A stretch of DNA of 64,000 nt. Source: Bacillota bacterium. GTDB lineage: Bacteria; Bacillota; Clostridia; Tissierellales; Sedimentibacteraceae. Where the stretch lies: NCBI GenBank assembly GCA_023386345.1, contig JAEWJT010000004.1, positions 496,001-560,000 on the forward strand, written 5' to 3'. Shown in pieces: positions 7,797 through 17,423 of the stretch. The notes below the pieces were generated by a model. It was not told the origin of the DNA, did no database searches, and saw only the letters and a program-made list of their open reading frames with translations. Position 1 is the first letter of the stretch, and each line of letters starts with the position of its first letter. Both the position numbers and the translations under genes were made by a program.

Positions 7797-8921
7797 TTAT
7801 TCACCTATTTCCTCTGGTTCAATTTTATTAATAGCCTCAACCATCAAATCTTCGTATGTGTCATCATCAAGCTTATTTTGTCTTTCTGCATACTGAGATT
7901 CACTGATAATGTCAATTCTCCATCCAGTTAATTTTGCAGCTAATCTTGCATTTTGTCCTTCTTTACCTATAGCAAGTGATAATTGGTTATCAGGTACTAC
8001 TGTTGTAGCGGTTTTTTCCTGTTCATTGGCACTTACACTTGTTATCTTTGCAGGTCCTAAGCTGTTAGCGATAAAGATTTCAGGGTCTTTGTTATAAATA
8101 ACAATATCAATCTTTTCACCATTGATTTCATCAATTATTGATTTTACTCTCATTCCCTTGTTTCCTACACATGAACCAACTGGATCAACATTTGGGTCGT
8201 GTGAATAAATGGCAATTTTTGTTCTTGAGCCGGCTTCACGAGATATGCTATATATTTCCAAAACACCATCATGAATTTCAGGAACCTCTAACTCAAATAA
8301 TCTCTTAATCAAGTTTGGATGAGTTCTTGATAAAAGTACGCTTGCACCCTTGCTTGAATTTTTAACTTCTAATATAACTGCTTTTAATCTATCTCCCTGT
8401 TCAAATTCTTCACCAGGGATTTGTTCGCTTTGAGTTATGACGCCTTCAATCTTACCCATATCTAAGTAAATGCTGCCTTTAGTAACTCTTTGAACAACAC
8501 CGTCAATTAAGTCACTTTCTCTGCCCTCATACTCATTAAATATTGAATTTCTCTCTGCCTCACGGATTTTTTGAAGTATTACCTGTCTTGCTGTCTGCGC
8601 TGCTATCCTACCAAAATCCTTTTTAGGCTGAATTTCAATTTTAATAATGTCTCCAATCTCATAGCCGAGTCTAATTTGTCTTGCTTCCGCAAGAGAAATT
8701 TCCTGCTGAGAATCCTCAACAATTTCTACTACAGTTTTATCTGCATAAAGTTTGAAATCTCCCGAAACCTCATCAATTTCAATTGAAAAATTATTTGCTT
8801 TGCCAAAATTCTTTTTATAGCCTGATTCTAAAGCTGCCTTTATAGCTTCTATAACTACATCAGGAGATATTCCTTTCTCCTTTTCGAGCTCTCCTAATGC
8901 CCTTATGATATCCTTGCTCAT
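7797..8921 (-). CDS. nusA: Transcription termination/antitermination factor NusA
   Basis: NusA binds RNA polymerase and nascent RNA and modulates pausing and termination. The N-terminal polymerase-binding domain begins MSKDIIRALGELEKEKGIS (to about residue 125). It is followed by an S1 domain (about 130-200, GVVQRVTKGSIYLDMGKIEGV) and two KH domains, with DPVGSCVGNKGMRVKSI and LSLAIGKEGQNARLAAKLTGW. The 374 residues end soon after KH2, without the acidic repeats of enterobacterial NusA, as in Bacillus. It sits 27 bases after rimP. Confidence 0.97.
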   Translation of the reverse strand: MSKDIIRALGELEKEKGISPDVVIEAIKAALESGYKKNFGKANNFSIEIDEVSGDFKLYADKTVVEIVEDSQQEISLAEARQIRLGYEIGDIIKIEIQPKKDFGRIAAQTARQVILQKIREAERNSIFNEYEGRESDLIDGVVQRVTKGSIYLDMGKIEGVITQSEQIPGEEFEQGDRLKAVILEVKNSSKGASVLLSRTHPNLIKRLFELEVPEIHDGVLEIYSISREAGSRTKIAIYSHDPNVDPVGSCVGNKGMRVKSIIDEINGEKIDIVIYNKDPEIFIANSLGPAKITSVSANEQEKTATTVVPDNQLSLAIGKEGQNARLAAKLTGWRIDIISESQYAERQNKLDDDTYEDLMVEAINKIEPEEIGE

Positions 8922-8948
8922 TTTTACACTCTCTCATTCCTTTCTAAT

Positions 8949-9425
8949 TTAAAACAATTCAACGACTTTATTAATTTTTGTGATGTTTTTTAATTCTACA
9001 GTAACTTTATTCTCATTGCCTGCTGTTCCAAGTCCAACTACTATATCATTTTCATTTTTTTCCAAAAGAATTCCTTTTAGCAGTTTCATCCCGTTCACTG
9101 GTGCAAACAGCTTAACTTCCACTTCATTATTAAGATTTTTAATATAGTCTGAATCTTTTTTAAAAGCTCTGTCTACACCTGGAGAAGAAACCTCCAAAAA
9201 GTATTGGTCATCAATAAAGTCAAGTTCATCAAGCTTTTTATTAAATTCTCTGCTCACGGTAGCACAGTCATCAATAGTTATTCCGCCCTCTTTGTCAAGA
9301 TACACTCTAAGGTACATAAACGGACCTTCCTTGACATACTCAAGATCTACCAGCTCATAATCAGTATTTTCAATTATCTTATTGATAATTTGAGTTGAAG
9401 TTTCAACGATTTGTTTCTTGTTCAT
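8949..9425 (-). CDS. rimP: Ribosome maturation factor RimP
   Basis: RimP supports early 30S assembly. Diagnostic stretches are YELVDLEYVKEGPFMYLRVYLDKEGGITIDDC, VSREFNKKLDE and FLEVSSPGVDRAFKKDSDY; the C-terminal SH3-like half follows. At 158 residues it matches the family. It is the first gene of the rimP-nusA-ylxR-ylxQ-infB-rbfA-nrnA-truB-ribF run. The terminator-like hairpin at 9521-9546 separates it from argS, so a promoter should lie between about 9430 and 9520, but I saw only weak candidates. Confidence 0.95.
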   Translation of the reverse strand: MNKKQIVETSTQIINKIIENTDYELVDLEYVKEGPFMYLRVYLDKEGGITIDDCATVSREFNKKLDELDFIDDQYFLEVSSPGVDRAFKKDSDYIKNLNNEVEVKLFAPVNGMKLLKGILLEKNENDIVVGLGTAGNENKVTVELKNITKINKVVELF

Positions 9426-9520
9426 ATATTTAATTCACCTTCCTTCAATTTATGTATTAATACTAATGCTTAATTTAAATCTATGCAATTGGTTATCATA
9501 TCAAGCATAAATATAAGTAG

Positions 9521-9546
9521 AAAGAGTGGGAATTAACCCACTCTTT
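9521..9546 (-). terminator. Terminator-like hairpin after argS
   Basis: A perfect 10-bp stem (AAAGAGTGGG with CCCACTCTTT) closes a 6-base loop and is followed by a T-rich minus-strand sequence. It lies 134 bases past the argS stop. The rest of the 9426-9679 gap is AT-rich and shows nothing else recognisable. Confidence 0.7.
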
Positions 9547-9679
9547 TGTCAAAATTTCTATCTATACATTAGTATAACACATTTCAAAACAAAAATCAAA
9601 TACAAAAATTAATATTTTGTAATATTTTTAAATAAAATTTACATCTATACTAAATATTTATAAATATAAAAATTATTTG

Positions 9680-11437
9680 CTACATTGCATTAACATGTTC
9701 GATGCCTAAGATATCTAAATGCTTAATTAGCATTTTCTTAACTATTTGGCAGATGTTAACCCATACTTGCTTCTTATCAGCGTCATCTTCACTAATAATA
9801 TGATTATCATTGTAGAAATTTGAAAATAACGACGCTATTTCATAAGCATTTTCACAGATATAGTTAGGAGCTTTTTCATTAAATGAATTTTTGAAAACTT
9901 CTCCGCTTAATGAAAGCTTTAATAGTAATTGCTTTTCAGTATCCGAATATACATTGTTTATTGCAATCTTGCTGCTTTCGTTTTGTTCTAATTTACTTAA
10001 TAAAGAGTTTATACGAGCTATAGTGTACAATAAAAATACTCCTGTTTTACCTTTAGATGCTAAGAATTTATCTATATCAAATATATAATCTTTCAATCTA
10101 TGATTAATTAAATCTCCGAATTTAATAGCTGCAACAGTTATCTTACTTGCTTTTTCTTCTATATTTTCTATATTTCCAAATTCTGATTCTTTTAATCTTT
10201 CTACAGCCTTTTCGTATACAGTGTTGTATAAGTCTTCCAATTTCATTACTCCACCATCACGAGTTTTGAATGGCTTACCATCTTTTCCATTCATAGTGCC
10301 AAAGCCAAGATGCTCAAGATTGGTATCATTACTTACTATTTCAGCTTTTTTAGCACATCTAAATACTTGATTAAAGTGCAAACTCTGTCTGCTATCTACA
10401 ACATACCAAATTTCACTTGGGTTATAGTCCTTTTGTCTTTGTAGGATTGTAGCTAAGTCAGTTGTTGCATAGTTGCTTGAATTGTCAGACTTTTTAATCA
10501 TTACAGGCGGAATTTGAACCTTGTCATCTTCAGCTTGCACATCAACTACTAAAGCACCATTGCTTGTATAAGTTAAATTTTTATTGTCTAAAATCTTTAG
10601 CAACTCATCAATATATTGGTCTGCATCACTTTCGCCATACCATAATTCAAAGTGTACATTTAATGTATCATACATTTTTTTGAAATCATCCTTAGATACT
10701 TGAAGCATTTTTTTCCATAATGCGTAATATCCTTTGTTAAGATTTTGCAGCTCAACAGTGATTTTTTGTGCTATCGCTCTAAATTCTTCATCTTCTTTGC
10801 TTTTTTTACTTGCATAAGGATAAATTTCATTTAGTTCCTCTGCTGTAACTACAAAATCAACTTCTTGATTCTCGTCAAAATTCTCTTTAAAATATGGCAA
10901 TTCAGGATGTCTTTCCTTTATTTCAGCAATAACTAAACCCATTGGCAAACCCCAGTCACCTAAATGAACATCTCCTATTGCATTTCTTCCTGTAGCAGCT
11001 GCAAGTCTTTTTAATGCCTCTCCTATAATTGCTGCTCTTAAGTGTCCTATATGCAAAGGCTTTGCACAGTTAGGTCCGCCGTAATCAACAACGATAGTTT
11101 CTTGTTTTTCAGCTTGCTGGATACCTAAATGCTTATCCTCTGCTAATTCATTTATATAATTTAATAAAAAGCTATCTTCTATTGCTAAGTTTAAAAATCC
11201 TGATACTACATCAACTTTCTTAAATATCTTTTCATTTGCTAAAACAGCTGATACCTCTGTTGCTATAGCTTGAGGAGCTTTTCTATATTGCTTTGCTGCC
11301 ATAAAGGCACCATTACATTGAAATTCACATAAATCTTGTCTATCAGATACGATAACCTTTCCATAATTTTTATCATATCCACATTTTTCAAAAGCATTAC
11401 TCACATTTTCAGTCAGTATATTTATTAAAGTATTCAT
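9680..11437 (-). CDS. argS: Arginyl-tRNA synthetase
   Basis: ArgRS is a class I synthetase that charges tRNA-Arg. The HIGH-type motif occurs in YGGPNCAKPLHIGHLRAAIIGE (near residue 130), preceded by the N-terminal Add1 domain. Further family motifs are NAIGDVHLGDWGLPMG, WYVVDSRQSLHFNQVFRCAKKA and FGTMNGKDGKPFKTRDGGVMKLEDL, with the DALR anticodon domain at the C-terminus. Length (585) is somewhat longer than the commonest form. It stands alone between polC and rimP. I saw no T-box motif upstream (11438-11621). Confidence 0.95.
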   Translation of the reverse strand: MNTLINILTENVSNAFEKCGYDKNYGKVIVSDRQDLCEFQCNGAFMAAKQYRKAPQAIATEVSAVLANEKIFKKVDVVSGFLNLAIEDSFLLNYINELAEDKHLGIQQAEKQETIVVDYGGPNCAKPLHIGHLRAAIIGEALKRLAAATGRNAIGDVHLGDWGLPMGLVIAEIKERHPELPYFKENFDENQEVDFVVTAEELNEIYPYASKKSKEDEEFRAIAQKITVELQNLNKGYYALWKKMLQVSKDDFKKMYDTLNVHFELWYGESDADQYIDELLKILDNKNLTYTSNGALVVDVQAEDDKVQIPPVMIKKSDNSSNYATTDLATILQRQKDYNPSEIWYVVDSRQSLHFNQVFRCAKKAEIVSNDTNLEHLGFGTMNGKDGKPFKTRDGGVMKLEDLYNTVYEKAVERLKESEFGNIENIEEKASKITVAAIKFGDLINHRLKDYIFDIDKFLASKGKTGVFLLYTIARINSLLSKLEQNESSKIAINNVYSDTEKQLLLKLSLSGEVFKNSFNEKAPNYICENAYEIASLFSNFYNDNHIISEDDADKKQVWVNICQIVKKMLIKHLDILGIEHVNAM

Positions 11438-11621
11438 ACTCTTTTTCAATCCTTTCTCTAGTTGTAAATATTGAGTTTACAAGCATAATTTTTTTCTAAT
11501 TAATTTTTATTAATATTATATTATGCTGACTAAATTGTCAATATATTTTTATATTTTATTGATTTTAATTTACTATTCATCATTATTCATATTAATAGTA
11601 TATTGTTTACTAATATACTAT

Positions 11622-14600
11622 CTAAAAATTAAACAGCGTAAGCTGGTTTGTTTTATCCATGTTCTTTAAACAACCATGTTTTTCCAGCACTTCTATTACC
11701 GTTTTTGTTACCTTTGCACGTTTTGTTATATCCTCTATTGAGATAAACTCACCTTTTTCACGTTCTTCTTTTATACTTATAGCGGCGTTTTCTCCAAGTC
11801 CTTGAAGTCCTATTAGTGGTGGTAGAATTCCACCCTCAAATATTTGAAATCTTTTGTCATCTGATTTATATAAATCAACCTTTTCGCATCTATATCCTCT
11901 TTTGTACATCTCTCTGGCAACCTCAAGGACTGTGTATGCGTCTTTTTCTTTTGTTGTTTTTTCATTGCCCTTTTTATCTATTTCAGACATAGCATCTTCT
12001 ATGCTTTTTAATCCATTAGCTATAATTTCTGCATCGAAGTCCTGTGCTTTCATAGTGAAGTATGATGCGTAAAAAGCCTCTGGGTGATGAACCTTGAAGT
12101 ATGCAATTTTAACCGACATCATAACATAAGCAACAGCGTGTGCCTTAGGGAACATATATTTTATCTTATTACATGAATCTATGTACCACTCTGGAACATC
12201 TTGAGCTCTCATAGCTTCTTCGTCTTCCTTTTTCAAGCCTTTTCCTTTTCTTACCTTTTCCATAATTTCAAAAGATAATTTATTATCTACACCTTTTGAT
12301 ATTAGATACGTCATTATGTCATCACGAGTTGCTATAACTCCGTCAATCTTACAAGTACCATTTAATATAAGCTCCTGTGCATTACCAACCCAAACATCAG
12401 TACCATGAGAAAGCCCGCTTATACGAAGTAAATCAGAAAATGATTTTGGTTTAGTTTCCAAAACCATTTTTCTTACAAAGGCTGTTCCAAATTCTGGTAT
12501 AGCAAGAGTTCCTGTTTCGCTGTTTATATCCTCTTTTGTTACCCCAAGAGCATTTGGACTTGTAAATATTGACATAGTTTTTTTATCGTCAAGAGGAACA
12601 TCTTTATCATTTATGCCTGTAAAATCCTCTAACATTCTGATTATTGATGGAGTATCATGTCCAAGAAGGTCTAGTTTTAGTATACGCCCTGATATGGAAT
12701 GATAGTCAAAATGCGTTGTTATAGAATCAGATTTAATATTGTTTGCTGGATACTGTATAGGAGTAAAATCGTATATATCCTTGTTTCTAGGAACTACCAT
12801 TACTCCTCCAGGATGCTGTCCAGATGTTCTTTTTACACCTAAGCAGCCTTGTATAATTCTATTTATCTCAGCATTACGTTTTGTTTGACCTTTTTCCTCA
12901 TAATAGTTTTTAACAAATCCAAAGGCAGTTTTATCCGCTATCGTACCTATAGTTCCAGCTCTATATACCTTTCCCTCACCAAATAGCTCCTCTGTATATT
13001 TCATAACCGTTGCCTGTTCTTCACCTGCAAAGTTAAGGTCTATATCAGGCTCTTTGTCTCCATAAAATCCAAGGAATACCTCAAACGGTATTTCATGTCC
13101 GTCCTTGTTTAATTTATTTCCACAATTTGGGCATATCTTGTCCGGTAAGTCTACTCCTGAACCATATTCACCATTTGTAAAGAATTCTGAATATTTGCAA
13201 TTCCCACAAATATAGTGAGGAACTAAAGGATTAACCTCTGATATACCACTCATCGTAGCAGCAAAAGATGAGCCAACAGAACCCCTTGAACCTACTATAT
13301 ATCCGTCTTCATTAGATTTTTTTACAAGCTTTTGAGCTATGATATACATGACGGAATAACCACTGCTGATTATTGAATTTAGCTCTCTTTCAAGCCTTTT
13401 CTCAACTATCTCCGGCAGAGGATTTCCATAAATTCTATGAGCTTTTTCGTAACATATTGTTCTGAATTCTTCATCTGCACCATCTATTATTGGCGGAAAC
13501 GTACCGTCTGGTATAGGAAGTATGCTCTCTATCATATCTGCAATTATATTGGTATTTTTAACAACAACCTCGTGAGCTAATTCTTTGCCAAGGTATGAAA
13601 AATCATCCAGCATTTCATCAGTTGTTTTAAGGTATAACGGTGCTTGATCCTCAGCATCATCAAAGCCTTGACCAGACATTAATATTCTTCTGTATAGCTC
13701 ATCTTCTTCTTTTAGGAAGTGAACATCACCGGTAGCAACTACAATTTTATTTAGTTTTTTTCCAAGCTCAATTATTTTTCTGTTAATATCCTTTAATTCA
13801 TCTATAGATTTTACTGTACCATTTCTGTACAAAAATTCATTGTTAGCAAGAGGCTGTATCTCAAGGAAATCATAAAATTCGGCTATTTTTTCAATTTTTT
13901 CGTCACTTTCTCCACCTATTATGGCTCTATATAGCTCCCCTGCTTCACAGGCTGTACCTATTATGAGACCATCTCTAACCTTGTCTAAATCAGATTTTAA
14001 TATACGTGGTTTTTTATAAAATAGCTCTAAATGTGCTTTAGAAACTAATTTATATAATTCTTTTAACCCTACCAAGTTTTTAACTAAAATATTCACATGA
14101 AAAGTAGGCTTTTTACTCATATCTATGTTTTTAGTAAGCTTTTCGTTTAGTGTATCAATTTCTGTTATACCTTGCTGTTCCAATAATTTATATAATTCCA
14201 ACAGTAGCATTGCTGTAGCCTTTGCATCATCTACTGCTCTATGATGATTTTCTAAGCTTATATCAAATTTCTTAGTCAAGGTATCTAGCTTATAGTTTCT
14301 TACTCCCTTTACTAATGCTTTTGATAATTCAAGGGTATCTATCACAGGCATATCATATTTTTCACCAAAGCTTATAAAGTGCTTTTCCTTTATAAACTTA
14401 GTATCAAAACCTGCATTGTGAGCTACAAGTATAGAATTTTCACCAACAAAGCTTTTAAACCCAATCAATGCTTCTTTTATACTTGGAGCTCCTATAAGCA
14501 TATCATCTGTTATGCTTGTAAGCTCAATAATTTTTTCTGGCAGCTTCATGCTTGTACTAACAAAGGTATTAAATGTATCTATAACCTTTCTATCTCTTAT

Positions 14601-15902
14601 CTTAACAGCCCCAATTTCAATTATATCATCCTTGCGTGCATTAAGACCTGTTGTTTCAATATCAAATACTATAAGCTCAGAATCGAGATTTTTACCGTCA
14701 CAGTGATAGGATATAGATGTACCATCATCTATGAGATAGCCCTCCATACCATATATAACCTTAAAATCTTTAGTTGCTGCTTCCATAGCATTTGGAAAAC
14801 CTTGCACTATTCCGTGGTCAGTTATTGCCATAGCCTTATGTCCCCATTTTTTAGCAAGCTTTGCATAATCTGAAAATTGATTTATTCCGTCCATTGAACT
14901 CATACACGTATGCAAGTGCAGCTCTACTCTTTTTTCCTCTGCATTGTCCATTTTTACAGATTCAACAACTTCAACTTCTCTTATTGCCTTGCACATAACA
15001 ACTAATTCACGTGCATAGGTGTCATAGCTCGCATCACCTATGATTTCAACAGCCTTAAAACCTTGTATATCTTCAGGATTTACATTTTTAGGGCAGAAAT
15101 ATTTTACATTTATTGTATCTGAGTAATCTGTAACAGAATATGTAAGTAAAAAATTACCATTTTTCAACTCTCTTTTTTCAAATGAAACTACTGTACCTTT
15201 TATATGTACTTCGCCTGAGTTATCGTTTATTTCTGATATCTTGCTTAGCTCTAAAACATCAAATTTCTTTTCATCCTTTATATTTTGTTTAAATTTAGGC
15301 GCTTGTTTTTCTTTTGTAAAAATTTGATTACTATTCGCTTGTTCTGAGGTTTTCTTTTCATTTTTTGTTCCACTGTCAGATAGTGATTTTTTTATTTCAT
15401 TTTCAAGCATTTCAAGGTTTTTATCTTCAATTGAATCAGCTGTTGCTTCTTCAATTCTAATTATTATATTAAAATCAAAATTGTATAAATCTAGAAAAAA
15501 TTCCTTTAGTTTTTTATCAAGACCTTGTTCTTTTATTTGCTCGTATGTAGAATCTGTTGATGTTTTTATGATAATATCATTACCATCAATCGAGGTTTGA
15601 CAGCATTTATAGCTTATTAGAGAAATCTTTTTTATTAAATAATCCATATTTAATTTTAATATTTTATTGAAGTTATCATCTTTTTCTTTCAAATCATAGA
15701 TTATATAAAATTCTACGTCAACCATATCAGAATAGTGAGATTTTATTTCGAGCCTTAGCTTATCTATCTCTTGAAGATTGATTATCTTATCTGATAACAT
15801 ATTAAATTTAATTAGACTTTTTTCTTTTATCACTTCAATATTATTAAATTTTGCTTTTGAAATTCCCTCATATTTACTAAAATATTTATTAAAATCAAAC
15901 AT
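11622..15902 (-). CDS. polC: DNA polymerase III subunit alpha, Gram-positive PolC type
   Basis: PolC is the replicative polymerase with built-in proofreading in Firmicutes. Domains in order: an N-terminal region, an OB fold (about 225-310), a PHP segment starting VELHLHTCMSSMDG (near 326), and an inserted DnaQ-type exonuclease with FDIETTGLNARKDDIIEIG (near 412). The exonuclease ends with HNAGFDTKFI and HHRAVDDAKATA; PHP is then completed before the polymerase core. That core has EPDIDLNFAGEEQ (its Asp pair is catalytic), RTSGQHPGGVMVVP and FPKAHAVAYV. A zinc-type cluster CGNCKYSEF...CPNCGNK lies between. Length 1426 is normal. It follows ispG after a terminator hairpin. Confidence 0.97.
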   Translation of the reverse strand: MFDFNKYFSKYEGISKAKFNNIEVIKEKSLIKFNMLSDKIINLQEIDKLRLEIKSHYSDMVDVEFYIIYDLKEKDDNFNKILKLNMDYLIKKISLISYKCCQTSIDGNDIIIKTSTDSTYEQIKEQGLDKKLKEFFLDLYNFDFNIIIRIEEATADSIEDKNLEMLENEIKKSLSDSGTKNEKKTSEQANSNQIFTKEKQAPKFKQNIKDEKKFDVLELSKISEINDNSGEVHIKGTVVSFEKRELKNGNFLLTYSVTDYSDTINVKYFCPKNVNPEDIQGFKAVEIIGDASYDTYARELVVMCKAIREVEVVESVKMDNAEEKRVELHLHTCMSSMDGINQFSDYAKLAKKWGHKAMAITDHGIVQGFPNAMEAATKDFKVIYGMEGYLIDDGTSISYHCDGKNLDSELIVFDIETTGLNARKDDIIEIGAVKIRDRKVIDTFNTFVSTSMKLPEKIIELTSITDDMLIGAPSIKEALIGFKSFVGENSILVAHNAGFDTKFIKEKHFISFGEKYDMPVIDTLELSKALVKGVRNYKLDTLTKKFDISLENHHRAVDDAKATAMLLLELYKLLEQQGITEIDTLNEKLTKNIDMSKKPTFHVNILVKNLVGLKELYKLVSKAHLELFYKKPRILKSDLDKVRDGLIIGTACEAGELYRAIIGGESDEKIEKIAEFYDFLEIQPLANNEFLYRNGTVKSIDELKDINRKIIELGKKLNKIVVATGDVHFLKEEDELYRRILMSGQGFDDAEDQAPLYLKTTDEMLDDFSYLGKELAHEVVVKNTNIIADMIESILPIPDGTFPPIIDGADEEFRTICYEKAHRIYGNPLPEIVEKRLERELNSIISSGYSVMYIIAQKLVKKSNEDGYIVGSRGSVGSSFAATMSGISEVNPLVPHYICGNCKYSEFFTNGEYGSGVDLPDKICPNCGNKLNKDGHEIPFEVFLGFYGDKEPDIDLNFAGEEQATVMKYTEELFGEGKVYRAGTIGTIADKTAFGFVKNYYEEKGQTKRNAEINRIIQGCLGVKRTSGQHPGGVMVVPRNKDIYDFTPIQYPANNIKSDSITTHFDYHSISGRILKLDLLGHDTPSIIRMLEDFTGINDKDVPLDDKKTMSIFTSPNALGVTKEDINSETGTLAIPEFGTAFVRKMVLETKPKSFSDLLRISGLSHGTDVWVGNAQELILNGTCKIDGVIATRDDIMTYLISKGVDNKLSFEIMEKVRKGKGLKKEDEEAMRAQDVPEWYIDSCNKIKYMFPKAHAVAYVMMSVKIAYFKVHHPEAFYASYFTMKAQDFDAEIIANGLKSIEDAMSEIDKKGNEKTTKEKDAYTVLEVAREMYKRGYRCEKVDLYKSDDKRFQIFEGGILPPLIGLQGLGENAAISIKEEREKGEFISIEDITKRAKVTKTVIEVLEKHGCLKNMDKTNQLTLFNF

Positions 15903-15982
15903 TTTTATTCTCCGTTATCTTATACTGTTATGCTTTATACTAGAATTAATTATAGCATTAATCATACTTTTTGTCATGTTAA

Positions 15983-16028
15983 AAAATCTTCATAAAAATC
16001 TTGCTTATAAAGATTTCATGAAGATTTT
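15983..16028 (-). terminator. Long terminator hairpin after ispG
   Basis: AAAATCTTCAT...AAATCTT pairs with AAGATTTTTATGAAGATTTT in a nearly continuous stem of about 19 bp with a 7-base loop, ending in six T residues on the minus strand. It lies about 100 bases past the ispG stop and 80 bases before polC, so polC probably has its own promoter. Confidence 0.8.
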
Positions 16029-16127
16029 AATATCTTGAAAAGATTTGTTCTTTCTAATATATTATAGGAATAATAAAATCTATTAATTATAAATTTAAAA
16101 TATTATATTTAGACACAATATTAATTA

Positions 16128-17222
16128 CTATAATTTATCGATTTCTTCTAAAAGAACATTTATTATTTCGCTTTCTTTTACTTTTGTAATTATTTGTCCT
16201 TTTTTAAATAACAATGCTTCACCGTTACCGCTTGCTATTCCTATATCGGCTTCCCTTGCTTCTCCCGGACCGTTTACAGCACATCCCATTATAGCAATTT
16301 TAATATCCTTTTTAATAGGAGCAATAGCGCGCTTTACATCTCTTACAATATTGATTAAATCTACCTTTGTTCTGCCACATGTAGGACAGGAAACTACCTC
16401 TATACCATATGGTCTTAAACCGAGATATTGTAGGATTTTTCTTCCGATTATTACCTCACGCAAAGGCTCTTCGGTCAAAGAAACTCGTATTGTATCACCT
16501 ATACCCATGAGCAGCAAAGAGCCAAGTCCCATAGAAGATTTTATTATACCATCTTCATCTGAGCCAGACTCAGTTATACCGAGATGTATAGGATAATCTG
16601 TTCTTTTTTTTAGTTCAATATTTGCATCGTAAGTCATCTTGACATCAGACGCCTTTATTGAAATTGCTATATTTTCGTAGTTGTATTTTTCAACAATTCT
16701 AACCTGCTCTAACGCACTTTCAACTAGAGAAAATTTATTTACTCCATTATACTTGTCTAAAAATTCCTTTTTAACAGAGCCTGAATTTACTCCTACTCTT
16801 ATTGGAGTATTGTTAATTTTACATTCATTTATAACACTTGCTACATTTTCTTCAGAGCCTATATAGCATGGATTAATTCTTATCGCATCAGCACCATTTT
16901 TAAGTGCGTGAAGTGCCATTTTATAGTCGAATTGAATATCTGCAACTACTGGCATTTCAGTATGTTTTTTAATTATGCTTATAGCCTTGGCATCCTCCAC
17001 TGTATCAACAGATGCACGTATAATGTCACAGCCATTAAGCTCTAAAAGCTGAACTTGTTCAATAGATTTTTCTATATCGCTTAATTTTGTGTTTAACATT
17101 GATTGCACTGTGATTTTATTATTTCCGCCTACATAGAGATTGCCGCATTTTATTGCTCTGCTTGTAGATTTTATATCTTCTTCATAGTTTATTAGTTCAT
17201 TTGTATTTGTTTTATTTAACAT
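16128..17222 (-). CDS. ispG: 4-hydroxy-3-methylbut-2-en-1-yl diphosphate synthase (flavodoxin) IspG
   Basis: IspG is the [4Fe-4S] enzyme of the MEP isoprenoid pathway making HMBPP from MEcPP. Visible are YVGGNNKITVQSMLNTK, DIIRASV, PVVADIQFDYKMAL, and INPCYIGS where most relatives have NPGNIG. The cluster-ligand motifs SCPTCGRT and IMGCAVNGPGEAREAD are present, so three conserved Cys are there. Two in-frame ATGs, 17234 and 17222, flank the end of repeat copy 2; I chose 17222, which gives the shorter extension. It has its own transcript after the rseP terminator. dxr, normally next to this cluster, is absent here. Confidence 0.95.
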   Translation of the reverse strand: MLNKTNTNELINYEEDIKSTSRAIKCGNLYVGGNNKITVQSMLNTKLSDIEKSIEQVQLLELNGCDIIRASVDTVEDAKAISIIKKHTEMPVVADIQFDYKMALHALKNGADAIRINPCYIGSEENVASVINECKINNTPIRVGVNSGSVKKEFLDKYNGVNKFSLVESALEQVRIVEKYNYENIAISIKASDVKMTYDANIELKKRTDYPIHLGITESGSDEDGIIKSSMGLGSLLLMGIGDTIRVSLTEEPLREVIIGRKILQYLGLRPYGIEVVSCPTCGRTKVDLINIVRDVKRAIAPIKKDIKIAIMGCAVNGPGEAREADIGIASGNGEALLFKKGQIITKVKESEIINVLLEEIDKL

Positions 17223-17231
17223 AAGTATGTT

Positions 17232-17320
17232 CATGCACCTATTGTATAAATGTCCATGAAAAATTTGTTCAATGAACAAATTTTGCTAAAAGCAAACTCG
17301 GTACATATCCTTTCTTTATT
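17232..17320 (-). repeat. Dispersed structured intergenic element, copy 2 (before ispG)
   Basis: The minus strand starts GAAAGGATATGTACCGAGT and ends AATAGGTGCATG. The end stem ATGTACC/GGTGCAT keeps pairing through a T-G wobble. Internal hairpins lie at 17282-17296 (TTTGC/GCAAA) and 17261-17283 (10-bp arms). Together with copy 1 and copy 3 it defines a family that sits directly before start codons. Confidence 0.85.
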
Positions 17321-17368
17321 TTTCATTTATTTTAACATTATTTACTACTTTTTATATGTATAAATAAT

Positions 17369-17409
17369 TTGTCAGAGAATTAAAGCTTTAAACTAAAAAT
17401 CTCTGACAA
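17369..17409 (-). terminator. Terminator after rseP
   Basis: A perfect 10-bp stem TTGTCAGAGA/TCTCTGACAA encloses an inner TTAAAGCTTTAA palindrome, about 15 bases past the rseP stop, with AT-rich sequence after it. It separates rseP from ispG. Confidence 0.7.
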
Positions 17410-17423
17410 ACTATAATTAACTA

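Noticed and set aside
11438..11621. T-box riboswitch before argS
   Set aside because: No T-box motif, specifier-loop structure or terminator/antiterminator pair is visible in the short AT-rich leader.
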